Below are positions 37,073 to 48,069 of a DNA stretch of 64,000 bases, one piece after another. The stretch is from Neoechinorhynchus agilis. Lineage: Eukaryota > Acanthocephala. The notes under the pieces were generated by a model. The model was not told the origin of the DNA. It worked only from the letters and a program-made list of their open reading frames with translations, and did not search any database. The DNA is taken from positions 4,278,001 to 4,342,000 of the forward strand of contig CM121343.1 in NCBI GenBank assembly GCA_051530055.1, in the 5' to 3' direction. The translations under genes were made by a program, and so were the position numbers. Each line of letters opens with the position of its first letter. Position 1 is the first letter of the stretch.

Positions 37073-39097
37073 TTAACCATTAAATTTTATTTGTTAAAGT
37101 ACAAAACGTGTAATCACCACCGTCGGCAAAATTAGAGCTTCTCTCCTTCCTCAGCTGTCGCTCGTTCTACTGCGAGATATTTTGTCGCAGGAATACACCT
37201 GTTCGTGCGTCGCTGGTCGTTTCTCTCAATTTCTTTGAGAGATCTTGAAGCAAAGTAAGTGCCGAACTGCCAAACGCTCCATACGTCTCTACTCCGAAGG
37301 GGACAAAATAGTGGATCCTTGCTAAATCCCTATATTTTCGTACCTTCCTCCCTTCCGCTGCACCACCGGCGATTTCCAGAGAGTGCGGAATGTTGCTTAC
37401 TGCGAGGGTGTCCACACACGTGGCGTCCCAGAGAAGGCATTTGCCCTCCCGCCACGGGAAGACCGAAATTCCGTCAGGTCGACGGCCGTCTAGTCGACAA
37501 AGATGGGCGGGTTCCAAGATGTTGGCCAAGTTCGCCGTTCTCGACGCCCGAGAAATTGCGTTATTGATCTCAGAATGGCGTGAGAACCTTCCTCCTGACT
37601 TTCGGCAAACGAGACCGCGTCGCCCTCAACCAAAGACCCACATCGACAGCGATGGGGCGTGCATATCGAAAGACCAAGTCTTAAGAACACTGCGATCCTC
37701 GTTACCTCATCAGTAAGAAGAGTTCCCACAGATGCCAGAGGAACAGCATCCAACCACGCCCCAGATTCTCGTGTTGAAACTGCCAACAGTCTAGCTCGGA
37801 CAACCATCGCGAGAACCTGAAAGCAGAGAGCTGTGAGCTCTTGCGACAAGAGGTCCGTCCCAGATCAACTGTCTGAGGCCATTCACGAGAACATGGTTAG
37901 CGCCTGTCTGCTGGCTCCATTCCTCAACCGCCACCACGAAATCCCGGTCAAGACAGAACTTTTCCTTCAAAATTTTCTTCGATACTGGTAGGCTTCCCTC
38001 AAACGATCCAAGAAAGGCCGGCAAAGCAAGGTCCACTAGTGCCCGAATCCCCAATCCCCCAGATGAGACAGGCAATGAAGCTTGTCGCCACGCCTCATCT
38101 GAGAGCTGGACATTTAAAATACGCTCGAGACAAGCCCTCACCTTGCCGTCGAGCTTAGCTAACAATTTGGGGATAAAGAGTGCGTTCTTTATGAGAAACA
38201 AGGCTTCATGAGCCGAGAGAGCGCACACCCTATCGCACAGCAACGAAAGTTTCGGTATGATACGACCGATCTCATCTTCCACATTTGAATCAAAGACGCA
38301 ACTACCCAGGAGGCTGAGTTGCTCCCGAGTCACGAGTTTCAGACCTGGAGCTACGACCTCGAACCCAGCCATTAGTTCTTTGACTTTGGCGGCGTCTCCA
38401 ATATTCAATACAAGGAGCTCACATTTTCCAGCATTGAGCTCAATGCCCATCTTCGAGGTCTCCCTAATCAGCATCTTCAAATCGCGCAGTACAACGGAGG
38501 GATCACCTCCGAGCGTAGCGTCATCCAAGTACCAAGCGTTGAAGCTGGAATGGAGAGAGTGCGCTATTGGATTTACTGTTAGGAAGAATGCGATTGGAGC
38601 GAGATTATCTCCTTGTTGCACTCCTCTTTCGGACCAAATGAGGCGGTCTTCGAAAAGCAAAGGAGTCGCGGTCCCGTAGGCATTAAGAAAATACTGGAAG
38701 GCTTCTGGTGCGTGATCCCTAATTGCGCAGAACGCGTTTTCTCTATTGAGAGAGTTAAAGGCATTCTGAAAATCACACTTAAGAATCACACACGGCTTTG
38801 AACTCCTCGTAGTAAAGTTTAGGAGAACGTGGACAATAGCTTCCGGCAGGATGTGTAGCAGCCCAGTTGGACTGGGCGAAGTTGCTGCCCGGTTTTCTCT
38901 GTGATACGTTTACAGAGAATTTTTCCTGCAAGTCGGCGTATCATCGAAGATACGGCGATGGGACGGATCCCACCTTCTTTTTTGTGAGCGCACACAATTA
39001 GGCTCCGAAAAATAGGTCTTTTCCAACGGGATTCAAATCCTCTCCAGTCAGGCGGTCGATTATTCGAGAAAGCGCACTTTCGAGAGAGAGCTGCTTC
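37073..39097 (-). mobile_element. Non-LTR retrotransposon (LINE), 5'-truncated, YLDD type
   Basis: Minus-strand element of about 2.0 kb. From its 5' side: RT fingers with KKEGGIRPIAVSSMIRRL (about 39000-38930); then a frame change near 38800; RT core VILKCDFQNAFNSLNRE, GVQQGDNLAP and the catalytic YLDDATLGG (about 38530); then a C-terminal endonuclease-like part with DGRRPDGISVFPW and WDATCVDT, and a tail HYFVPFGVETYGAFGSSAL ending near 37165. The frame also breaks near 37800. The 3' UTR ends in an A-run at 37073. The motif set resembles the R2/NeSL/Utopia-like LINEs with a single ORF. It is 5' truncated and no longer coding. It sits inside the 29 bp minisatellite. Confidence 0.85.
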
Positions 39098-39704
39098 ACC
39101 GACTTTTGAACGAATGGGATTTTGTGATCGACTTTTGAACGAATGGGATTTCAAGATCAGCTTTTGAACGAGTGGAATTTCATGATTAACTTTTGAACGA
39201 ATCGGATTTCATGATAAATTATTAGGCGAATGAGATTTGGTGATCGACTTTTGAACGAATGGGATTTCATGATTGACTTTTTGAACGAATGGGATTTCAA
39301 GATCGACTGTTTATCGAATGGGATTTCATGATTGACTTTTGAACGAATTTGATTTTATGATCGACTTTCAAACGAATTCGATTTTATGATCGACTTTTGA
39401 GCGAATGGGATTTTATGATCGACTTTCAAGCGAATTCGATTTTATGATTGACTATTGAGCGAATGGGATTTTATGATTGACTTTTGAGCGAATGGGATTT
39501 TATGATTGACTATTGAACGAATGGGATTTCGAGATCGACCTTTGAACGAATAGGATTTCATGATTGACTTTTTGAACGAATGGGACTTCAAGATCGACTT
39601 TTTATCGAATGGGATTTCGAGATCGACTTTTGAACGAATAGGATTTCATGATTGACTTTTTGAACGAATAGGATTTCAAGATCGACTTTTGAGTGAATGA
39701 GATT
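39098..39704. repeat. 29 bp minisatellite, right block
   Basis: Continuation of the array at 36500-37072, same unit and variants, about 20 copies. Ends at about 39704, roughly 100 bp before the glycosyltransferase start. Confidence 0.92.
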
Positions 39705-39804
39705 TGCGCTTTTCCCGGTGGATGACGCGAGGACATGGAATGACGGTCACGTAGGTTACAAAATTTATCACGTTTTCTCCGTCGTTAAGCTCACTTCGTT
39801 GGAA

Positions 39805-40740
39805 ATGCCCAGATTATCGTTGATTAAAGCGTTAACTTGTTTCGTAGTCTTCACTTGTGTGGGCGTGATTGATTTTTGAAGAAATCTTATTCCTCAAAAA
39901 TCATTATTATACGCACTTTTAAAATTGTCTGGCGTGATTTCGGATATAAGAGGCCAGGAAATTTCGCTGGAACATTTTGATCGACGAATCCGATTGCCTT
40001 ATTTTGTACCGCAGCGATTTTACAAAGTAAATGAAATTGCATTAATTAAGAAGGATCTTCTAGCAATATTTATAAAATCATCGATCGTTCATTTTGAAAA
40101 TCGTGAGTGCTTTCGGAAGCGCTACCAAGCGGAATTAGTCAATTATGCCACATATGCATTCGTTGTAGGATATTCAAAAAACGAGGTGACAAATCGTATT
40201 GCTAACGAGGAAAGACGTTGGAACCAGGACATAATCTTTAGCCAAAGCGAAGATGATTATTACAAGAATTGCATGAAGACTGAATTCATGTTAAAATTGT
40301 GCAGTGCACAAAAACGTTATTGCCTTTTTCTGGACGATGATTATGTTTTAAACATTAAAAACTTAATTAAAGAAATCAAACGAATACGTTCAAGTGTCCT
40401 CATGGGATTTTCTAATACAAATGCGAGGCCAGTTCGTGTGCGAACAAATAAATGGTATGTACCCATCTCAAGGTATCCATTTAATTCGTACTTGCCGTAT
40501 TTGTCGGGCGGCTGTATCCTTCTTACTAGCGATGTCGCCGCTACCTTAGTCAAGGATTACAATCTCGAAGACTGTATATTCGATGACGTATATATTGGAA
40601 TATTGGCTTATAGGAATCGTATCGCTCTTAATCACAATCAGAAGTTCGCAAATTATTTCTTAACTCAAAAACTAAAGTCATCTATCTGCATGCACTTAGA
40701 ACAAAGCCGCGTTAATGGAACATTATGCCAAACTGACTGA
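39805..40740 (+). CDS. GT31 beta-1,3-galactosyltransferase-like protein
   Basis: Golgi glycosyltransferase that adds galactose or N-acetyl sugars in beta-1,3 linkage. The main frame runs 39925-40740. Motifs in order: ERRWNQDIIF (GT31 E.....DI), the metal-binding DxD-type motif FLDDDYVLN (about 40330), KWYVPISRYPFNSYLPYLSG (the W.V....YP..YPPY.SG motif), and FDDVYIGI (the EDVYVG motif). Upstream, ATG at 39805 starts MPRLSLIKALTCFVVFTCVG, a good signal anchor, in a separate exon; a short intron of roughly 70-90 bp would join it to the main frame, with the donor near 39855 and the acceptor near 39945, not fixed. It is shorter than usual family members (about 300 residues) but has all core motifs. 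Donor and acceptor specificity cannot be told. Confidence 0.8.
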
Positions 40741-41214
40741 AAGATCGCGTTTGATGGTTGCAGGGATCCAACGAGAATAAAACAGTTACAAAAGGTTTTT
40801 GATTGATGGAAGAGTTAAAAGGTATTTTTGTGATCAGAGGAAAAAACCGCTGTTCAATTGAACAACGAAAAAACTTTAAATCATCTTACCCAACTGTGCC
40901 ATCGCGATTCTTTGTAGTTTTATTAGTGGTTAGTTTCATAAAAAAATACTTTGATTACTGCTAAAACAATATACGAAATGCATTAGTTCTGGCTAACAAA
41001 GTCTATAGTGAAAATTTGTATTAAAAAAACCAAGTAATGTCACAGAATTCGTCGATAATACTAACAACAACGTAATTTTAGAAGGTTTTGCGGAAAAATT
41101 TCTTCTTTTATTTACAGGAAACATCAAGCAATAATTTATTCTGCTTTGAAGTGAGGCCTTCACACAGCCCACAGATTTATTAGTCAAGAAAGCACATAAA
41201 ATCATTTAATACCC
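40741..41214. other. Intergenic, no gene seen
   Basis: AT-rich 3' flank of the glycosyltransferase gene; nothing recognised. Confidence 0.4.
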
Positions 41215-42050
41215 TGTTGAACCATTCGCGGCTATGAGTCTTTACATTTCCGTCCGGATTCTCGGATACCTTCCGAGGAGACGATAGTCATCAGTGAGTT
41301 TCCTTTTCCCTTCTACGAGGTATTTCGTTCACTTTGGTTATACTTCAATGAATTTTGAACCCTTTGACCACCCTGAGAAACAGGGATTCGTGGCTCAAGT
41401 TCACTCACTTTACCTCCTCGGCGCAACTACGGAATGTACAAACTCTGCCAGTATTACACCTCCTGGTGAGTGTTGAATTCTTAAATGTTTTTACTGGCAA
41501 GCCAGTTCTATTGATTCAGATTTAAGACATTCCTTCCTCGGTTTTTGGCATTCTTTTTTAACGTGAAATCACACCGATCTCTTACGTGAGAGTTTAAGTG
41601 ATTGAATCACTTAACACATTAAACCATTCGCGGTAATGAGTCTGTACATTTCCGTCCGGATTCTCAGATACCTTCCGAGGAGACGATAGTCATCAGTGAG
41701 TTTCCTTTTCCCTTCTACGAGGTATTTCGTTTACTTTGGTTATACGTCATTGGCGTCAATGAATTTTGAACCCTTTGACCACCCTGAAACAGGGATTCAG
41801 GGCTCCAGTCCACTCACTTTACTTCCTCGGCTAACCAAAGTGGACGCAATACCTCGCTGAAGGGAAAAGGAAACTCACTGATGACTATCGTCTCCTCGGG
41901 AGGTATCTGAGGATCCGGAGGAATGAAGGAAACTCATAACCGCGTATGTTTCAGCAGGATATTAAGTGATTTTATGCGCTTCCTTGAGCAAGAAACGGTT
42001 GGTTGTGCGCCCAAAGATGAAAATTATCAGCCGTAGAAAAAAGGTTTTAG
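41215..42050. repeat. Three dispersed copies of the hammerhead-like repeat family, one inverted
   Basis: Copies 1 (about 41215-41470, minus) and 2 (about 41625-41830, minus) share ACATTTCCGTCCGGATTCTC and CTTCTACGAGGTATTTCG. Copy 3 (about 41832-42050, plus) is inverted relative to copy 2, so copies 2 and 3 form a large hairpin. Read in sense, all carry CTCACTGATGA, GGTATC and a GAAATACC or CAATACC box, as at 54.4 kb. Sense copies also keep an upstream AATGACG and AACCAAA segment and, in copy 3, a downstream GGTTGGT segment seen in the 54.4 kb unit. The stem II partners are not complementary here, so these copies are probably inactive relatives. Confidence 0.75.
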
Positions 42051-43679
42051 CCGACTAGGCGGACTTAATTTGTAATCTGAAAGCAAATATATTCGGCAAC
42101 ACGAGGATTTGGGTTATTAGCCTGATGCGAATTTACCCTAAAAACTAATTATAGAAAAGATATCATTCTGTAAATTTTTCAGTATAAGGAGGCAAGATTA
42201 TGATCTAATTGAACGAATGTTCATTAGACGTGAAGAGACAAGGTAACATAGTGACGAATGGTTGGAATTCCGCTCAGTGGTTTCATTTCCATTATTTCAT
42301 CACATGGTGCATACGACCATATCAAATCGATTGACGTGTAACTTAAAAAAGACTTGTTTAAGTCTTAGACTTCTCAAGGGAATCCTTAATGGAGCTCTCG
42401 TTTGAAGGGCACTTTGATAACATTACATCCATAATTTTAGTTGTTTTTTTTGTGGTCGTTCAATTGATGTTTAACGCACGCACACTCACCCTGCCCGCAA
42501 ATATCATCTATTTGATCAACGTTTGGGTGTGTGTGTGTGCGATTGAAGTAATCTGATAATGGGTGTGTGTGATGTTTTGGCGAGAGTTCCTCTGGTAGTC
42601 AGGATGATGTTATCACGTTGTGGCATTCCTTACTGCGCGATAGAGGATATCTGTCAGAATAAGGGGCGCATGAAGATTGATGCACTGTGTTTATTGAGGA
42701 CGACGATATCCGTGGTTGAGTTTCCGACGCATTCTCTAGCGTTAATAAATCATCGCAACCCTAAGAATTCTTTTTCCACGGCATCTCATTGAGTTCACGT
42801 CAGCGAAAGTGCATAGAAAAAAAACGAGAGGGAGACGGTACGCGTGAACGTCTCGTGTTCATTCTGCTGAGACCAGGAATGGGCAAAATGACGGTGCCAC
42901 ACTCACCTCACATACTCATGGCATCCGGACAAATGTGCTGCGCCCTTTCACAACATTCTAGAACCGCGCACAACCTCTCTTTTTTCCACCAATTTCATAA
43001 ATGATTTAGGACAAGTGAAAACGCGCTGTTTTCTCAAATAATATTTCCTTACTCTCTTCACCTTATTACAGGGATACATAAAAACCTTCTCGTACTCCGG
43101 TGGTGCTATACAACGAGAAGCGACAGGCAAATTACCGAGGAAATGTTGCTTGTGGTCAACGATACAATTTCATATTTAGAAGTGCTTTTAGGACAGTAGA
43201 ACATTGAAGGGAGTTTATCCGATTGTTTCCGAGCCATAATCTCGTACGCCTTTCTTCTACAAGGTTGTAAAAGTGTTTTATTCGCACTTGAAGGGCTGCG
43301 AATAAAAACACAAGAAACCCTGATCAAAAAGCGTACAAGATTGAGGCTCCGAAAACAATCGGATAAAATCGTTTCAATTTTTCACCGCCATAAACAAACA
43401 CCAAGAATTCAATGTTTAAACATATTCAGAACTAGATAAAACAACTTCTATTAAGTATGTTTAGAACATCGTATGGGAAACACAAACTGATGATGAACCC
43501 GACGATGTTCAAAACGCCCTTAATAGAAACTTTTTACCGGATGAAGACCCAAATAGTACATTTCTAATCATATAACCCGGTAGTTCTTTACACATCTAAA
43601 TTTTGATTTTCATATTTGAAAAGGATTATGAAAAAAACGGTCGACTTTACCCTTTTTCCCCAGAGACTAATAGCCCGTG
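42051..43679. other. Intergenic, no gene recognised
   Basis: GT-rich microsatellite at 42522-42540. Several chance open frames without domains (for example 42559-43004). May hold the promoter of the convertase gene. Confidence 0.4.
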
Positions 43680-43973
43680 ATGTTGCAAATAAGGTCGATC
43701 TCTGAATCGTTTTCGGCTAGTCAAATAGTGCTAATCTTATCCGTAGGGCTATTTGCATTTCCGGCTGCTTCGTCGCTCACAAACATAGACATTGGCGACC
43801 GATTAGATCTGCGCCCAAACATGCGACGACTACCTCTGCCGTCCGTTAAACAGAGCCAAGTGTCTGGAGCACACGGAATGTTTTTGAGAGATAAGCATAC
43901 TGCAAGGGACGTCAGTTTCATTGGTCAGAGGGAGTCCATTCTACGCCTGGCCTCAATACATAATTGCGAATAA
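43680..43973 (+). CDS. Possible secreted small protein or 5' exon of the convertase
   Basis: ATG at 43680 opens a 97-codon frame with a clear signal-peptide-like segment (IVLILSVGLFAFPAASS, about residues 16-32). It then has a short region with a dibasic site (NMRRLPLP). It ends at TAA about 220 bp before the convertase frame. It could be a neuropeptide-like precursor, or its first part could be spliced as the signal-peptide exon of the convertase, which otherwise lacks one. No homology recognised. Confidence 0.4.
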   Translation: MLQIRSISESFSASQIVLILSVGLFAFPAASSLTNIDIGDRLDLRPNMRRLPLPSVKQSQVSGAHGMFLRDKHTARDVSFIGQRESILRLASIHNCE

Positions 43974-44192
43974 TAATGTAATTAAAAAAAATTTAGTAAC
44001 TATTAGTGTAGGTTAATAGGAACTATTTTGTGTGTGCAAATAGAAACATCAGAGGGCCTTGAAAACATCCATACCTTTAGTTGCACCCGTTTTTTTGGGA
44101 ATCGATATAATTCATCTTTTCGCTACCACAAGCAACCTTATATATCCGAGTCAGTTCAGATAAACACTGGATTATTATAGGCTTTTCGGTTG

Positions 44193-47100
44193 ATGCCATC
44201 TTTACACATCAACTTATATGCCGTCGAAATGGTAGCGCTGGCGCTAGTTACAATAACCACAGAGAGTGTTCCGAGTGTTGAAGTTGCGTTCGAGGTTGAT
44301 CCAAGCACAACATGCGAACGCTCAGGACTTCATATAGCTCAATTACATGGTTGTAAATACAAAGGACAGGTCGGCTCCTTAAAGAGAGATTGTCTAATGG
44401 ATTGCTCAAAGCATCACGCGAACTTGACCTCAAAAAGGAAGTCCGGGGGTCGATATAGAAGGGATCTACGCGTAATCTGGTTCCAGGAGCAAATCCCTCA
44501 CAAGCGCGTGAAGCGTGACTTTTTATACGATTCAATTCAACCGCCAAAATCAAATGAGATTTTTACCGACAAATACTGGAAAAATATGTGGTACCTGGTG
44601 AGTTTATTGGTCTTTTTTTGGTACGGTCTCTTCGTCAACTAGTGAACATTAGAACCGCAATCAACAATATCACAATCAGCCGGATCATAATGTCACAGTA
44701 GTTTGGCAAATGGGATACACGGGTAAGGGTGTCGTGATTACATTTTTGGATGACGGACTCGAATATGATCACCCGGACTTGCGTGCCAATTACGTGAGTA
44801 TCCTTGAACCGTTTTGATTATAGTCCATTTTGTTTTATTTGTGTGTGTTTGTATATGTGTGTAAAGGATCCATTAGCCAGTATTGATGTTAACAGTGACG
44901 ACGCTGATCCAAGCCCGAGATACGACGCCGAGAACAACAATAGGTTCATACCTTTTTAGCACTTGGAAAACTTAACGTTTACTCTCTTAGACATGGAACA
45001 AGATGTGCTGGCGAGGTTGCAGCCGTTGCGAACAACAGTCTCTGCATCGTTGGAGTTGCGTATGATGCCAAGATTGGTGGAATACGGATGTTAGACGGAG
45101 ATGTATCAGACAGCGTCGAAGCCAAATCTTTATCGCATAGACCTGATCATGTCCACATTTATTCTGCAAGTTGGGGCCCGGATGATGATGGCAAATCGGT
45201 CGACGGTCCTGGTAAACTTGCGAAGGATGCCTTTAAAACCGGGGCACGTGAGGTTTGTTACTTGTGCGCCGCGAACCATATCAGCGACCAGCGTGGTTAG
45301 GGTCGTAATGGCAAAGGGTCCATATTTGTGTGGGCGTCCGGAAATGGGGGAAAGGACGGCGACTCATGTGCATGCGATGGATACGTGAATAGCATCTACA
45401 CGTTTGCAATCAGTGCGACAACCGAAGTAGGAGATAAGCCTTGGTACCAGGAGGAATGTGCAGGAACACTAGCTACGACCTATAGCAGTGGAGATAATGC
45501 TCGCCATGACCGAGCAGTTGTGACAACGGATCTTCTTCATAGTTGTACACATCATCATACAGGCACTTCAGCATCCGCTCCTTTAGCTGCCGCATTCATC
45601 GCGTTGGTGCTTGAAGCGAGGTGAGACAGTAAAGTGATCATTTATATAACCATTCTGCCAATGAAGGCCCGATCTTACATGGAGGGATGTAATGTACATC
45701 TGTGTGCTCGGTTCCAGACCAGAAGCCATAGACGGCAATACCGATTATGTAACTAATAAAGCTGGATTTAAAGCCAGCACCAAATATGGCTTCGGACTTA
45801 TGGATGCCGGTCTTATGGTTCATCTTGCTCTTGGGTGGTCATTAGTCGCCCCCATGATCTCATGTCAATCGAATCGATACAATGTACCAAAACGTGTCTT
45901 GGGACTTCAAATCTACTCGTCTACTGTATTCTTTGGAAACTGCTACTCGGATCATGCAAAGTTGGACTATATCGAGCAGGTACATGTCGTCGTATCAGTG
46001 CGATCCGATCTACGAGGCAGTCTAGAACTGTATATAATCTCTCCCATGGGTACCCGTTCAAAAATATTGCCAGTGAGTAGTGTATCTTTGAAATTCTCCA
46101 TTATTGACGGTGGCTGCACACGCGCAGAGTAGAAAAAACGACCGGAGACCTGGTGATTTCACTGCATGGCCTCTATTGAGTCTTCAGTTCTGGGGAGAGT
46201 ATCCTGTCGGCGAATGGACCCTCGAATTGGTGAACACTGACATTCATTCAAGTATGATGATCGCTAAGTTGCTCATCCATCGTAACCGTGCTTTTATGTT
46301 TAGGTGAGCTGCATAGCTGGTACCTGATTGTGTACGGCACAAAAAGCAACGCATCGCGTCTTCAGCCACGATCTCCTTCTTCAGTAAGCCAAGACCAGCT
46401 TCCATCCCAAAATGCAGCTTTTAGAATCCAATATCGCATCCACCATGCTACTTTTGCGATGTTTATCCTCCTGCTCCTCCTGCTCCTCCTTCTCCTGCTC
46501 CTACTGATGATGATGATGACGATGATGATGAATTCCACTACCGCTGATTCACATCCAAACTAAACCCTGATCTGTACTGTTCCACGTTTCCTCTACCGTC
46601 AGTGTCTCTACAAGAGAAGGATTCGAAGTGTGCGTGGTTGTACAAAGTCGTGTCAACTTTGCAACATTTGTATTTTACAATCAATCTCAACACACGCTCA
46701 GAATAACAAAAAATAAATAATAATGTATATTTTTTAGAGAAAAAAAGTTCCCCCTCCCATGCATGATTCTCACTTGTGTCGTCCATACCCGCTACCCTGC
46801 TAAAAAAGTTTAAATTTTCTAATTTTTTTCACAGCTATTGACTTGTTAAGTGTAACATTTATTGCGACGATAGGGCCAGACCCTGCGGGCCAGACTCTTC
46901 GCATTGTTCATTGTGTAGGCACGCGGAGTATCGCAATGAAAACGGACAAAAGTAAACGTTTTCTCAATTGTTGTAAAAAGCATTTTTTGCCGTTAGGGTT
47001 TGCCTGGCGAAATGTCCGGTTGGATACTACGTTGAAAGAGATAAACGATGTCTCCGATGCCATCCGTCGTGCCAATCTTGTGTTGGACCTAGAGCATCCA

Positions 47101-48010
47101 ACTGTACAAGTTGTGTGGATAACCTTCTCTTGGTTGTGGACAAATTCGAGTGCAGAAAACGATGCCCAAGAGCATATCTTTCAAGTCGGTTTTTAGTCTT
47201 CGAGACGGTCGATAATATTAGTCCACTGTCAGATCTCGATATGCGAAAGTGCATAAAATGCGCCAATGGATGCAGAGCGTGCCACAAATACACGACTATA
47301 TGCATGGGTTGCTTGGCCGGATATACGATTACGCCTAAAAAATCATGTGTAATCAAACAAAACTGTTCAGGACTCCATGAGTATTTCGATCCAATTGAAC
47401 AAAAGTAAGCTCGTTGAAAAGCATAAATTAGAAAAATGAAACCCATAATGTCAAGCTAGATGCAAGAACTGTAACGCTCACTGTCGAACGTGCAATGGCC
47501 CATCGGCGCTCAGCTGTACTTCATGCAATGTCCACAGTCCCCGAAAATATTTCCAAGAAGGAGATTGCGTCAATTCGTGCCATGTCGGATTCTACAAGAA
47601 AACAAAATACGTGTGCGAAAGATGCCGGCACGATTGCCTTCTATGCCATTCCCCTTATCGGGTGAATCGATTTTAACTGGAAGATCACTCAGAAAATCGA
47701 TTGTGCCATTATTCATGTCTCATCTGTAAAGAAGGCTTTAAAAGTTGCCAGGCCGATCAATGTAATACCTAAATCGATTTATGCTCCATTTTTTTATTTC
47801 GATTTAGGCTGCCCACTAAAATATTCGGCACTATTTCAAAAAAAACCTAAAGCTTTCTATTATGCACTACAAGCAGCAGCAACTATGCTTATTTGCACTT
47901 TAGCGGTGGTTATTTGCTCTTTCATACAACTAAAACGATTAGCCAGGGAAAAAATCAAAAGGAATCACAAGAACCCAACCAAAGAAAGATTGCTCAATAC
48001 AATCAACTAA
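44193..48010 (+). CDS. Furin-like proprotein convertase (subtilisin family S8B), membrane-anchored
   Basis: Cleaves precursor proteins after polybasic sites in the trans-Golgi network. In order: prodomain with [12 protein letters not shown] and an autocleavage site HKRVKRD (about 44510); catalytic Asp in [13 protein letters not shown] (about 44749), His in [15 protein letters not shown] (44992), the [18 protein letters not shown] and WASGNGG blocks, and Ser in [13 protein letters not shown] (about 45568); then the P domain ([28 protein letters not shown]), two furin-like Cys-rich repeats ([26 protein letters not shown]), a transmembrane helix ([17 protein letters not shown]) and a short basic tail ending at TAA 48008-48010. 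The catalytic triad is complete. At least ten exons, with introns such as 44944-44990 (47 bp) and 45253-45300 (48 bp). A signal peptide exon is not placed. Likely a furin/KPC-1-type enzyme. Confidence 0.88.
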
Positions 48011-48069
48011 TAAGCCAATAAATTCGTCTCTTTCCCAGTCATTATTTCGCTATTTGGAGAGAAACTCTT

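Noticed and set aside
38257-38679. Plus-strand frame of 140 codons inside the LINE
   Set aside because: Antisense shadow of the reverse transcriptase on the minus strand.
45290-45300. Apparent stop codon in the convertase catalytic domain
   Set aside because: It is the AG end of a 48 bp GT-AG intron (45253-45300); splicing restores the conserved [17 protein letters not shown].
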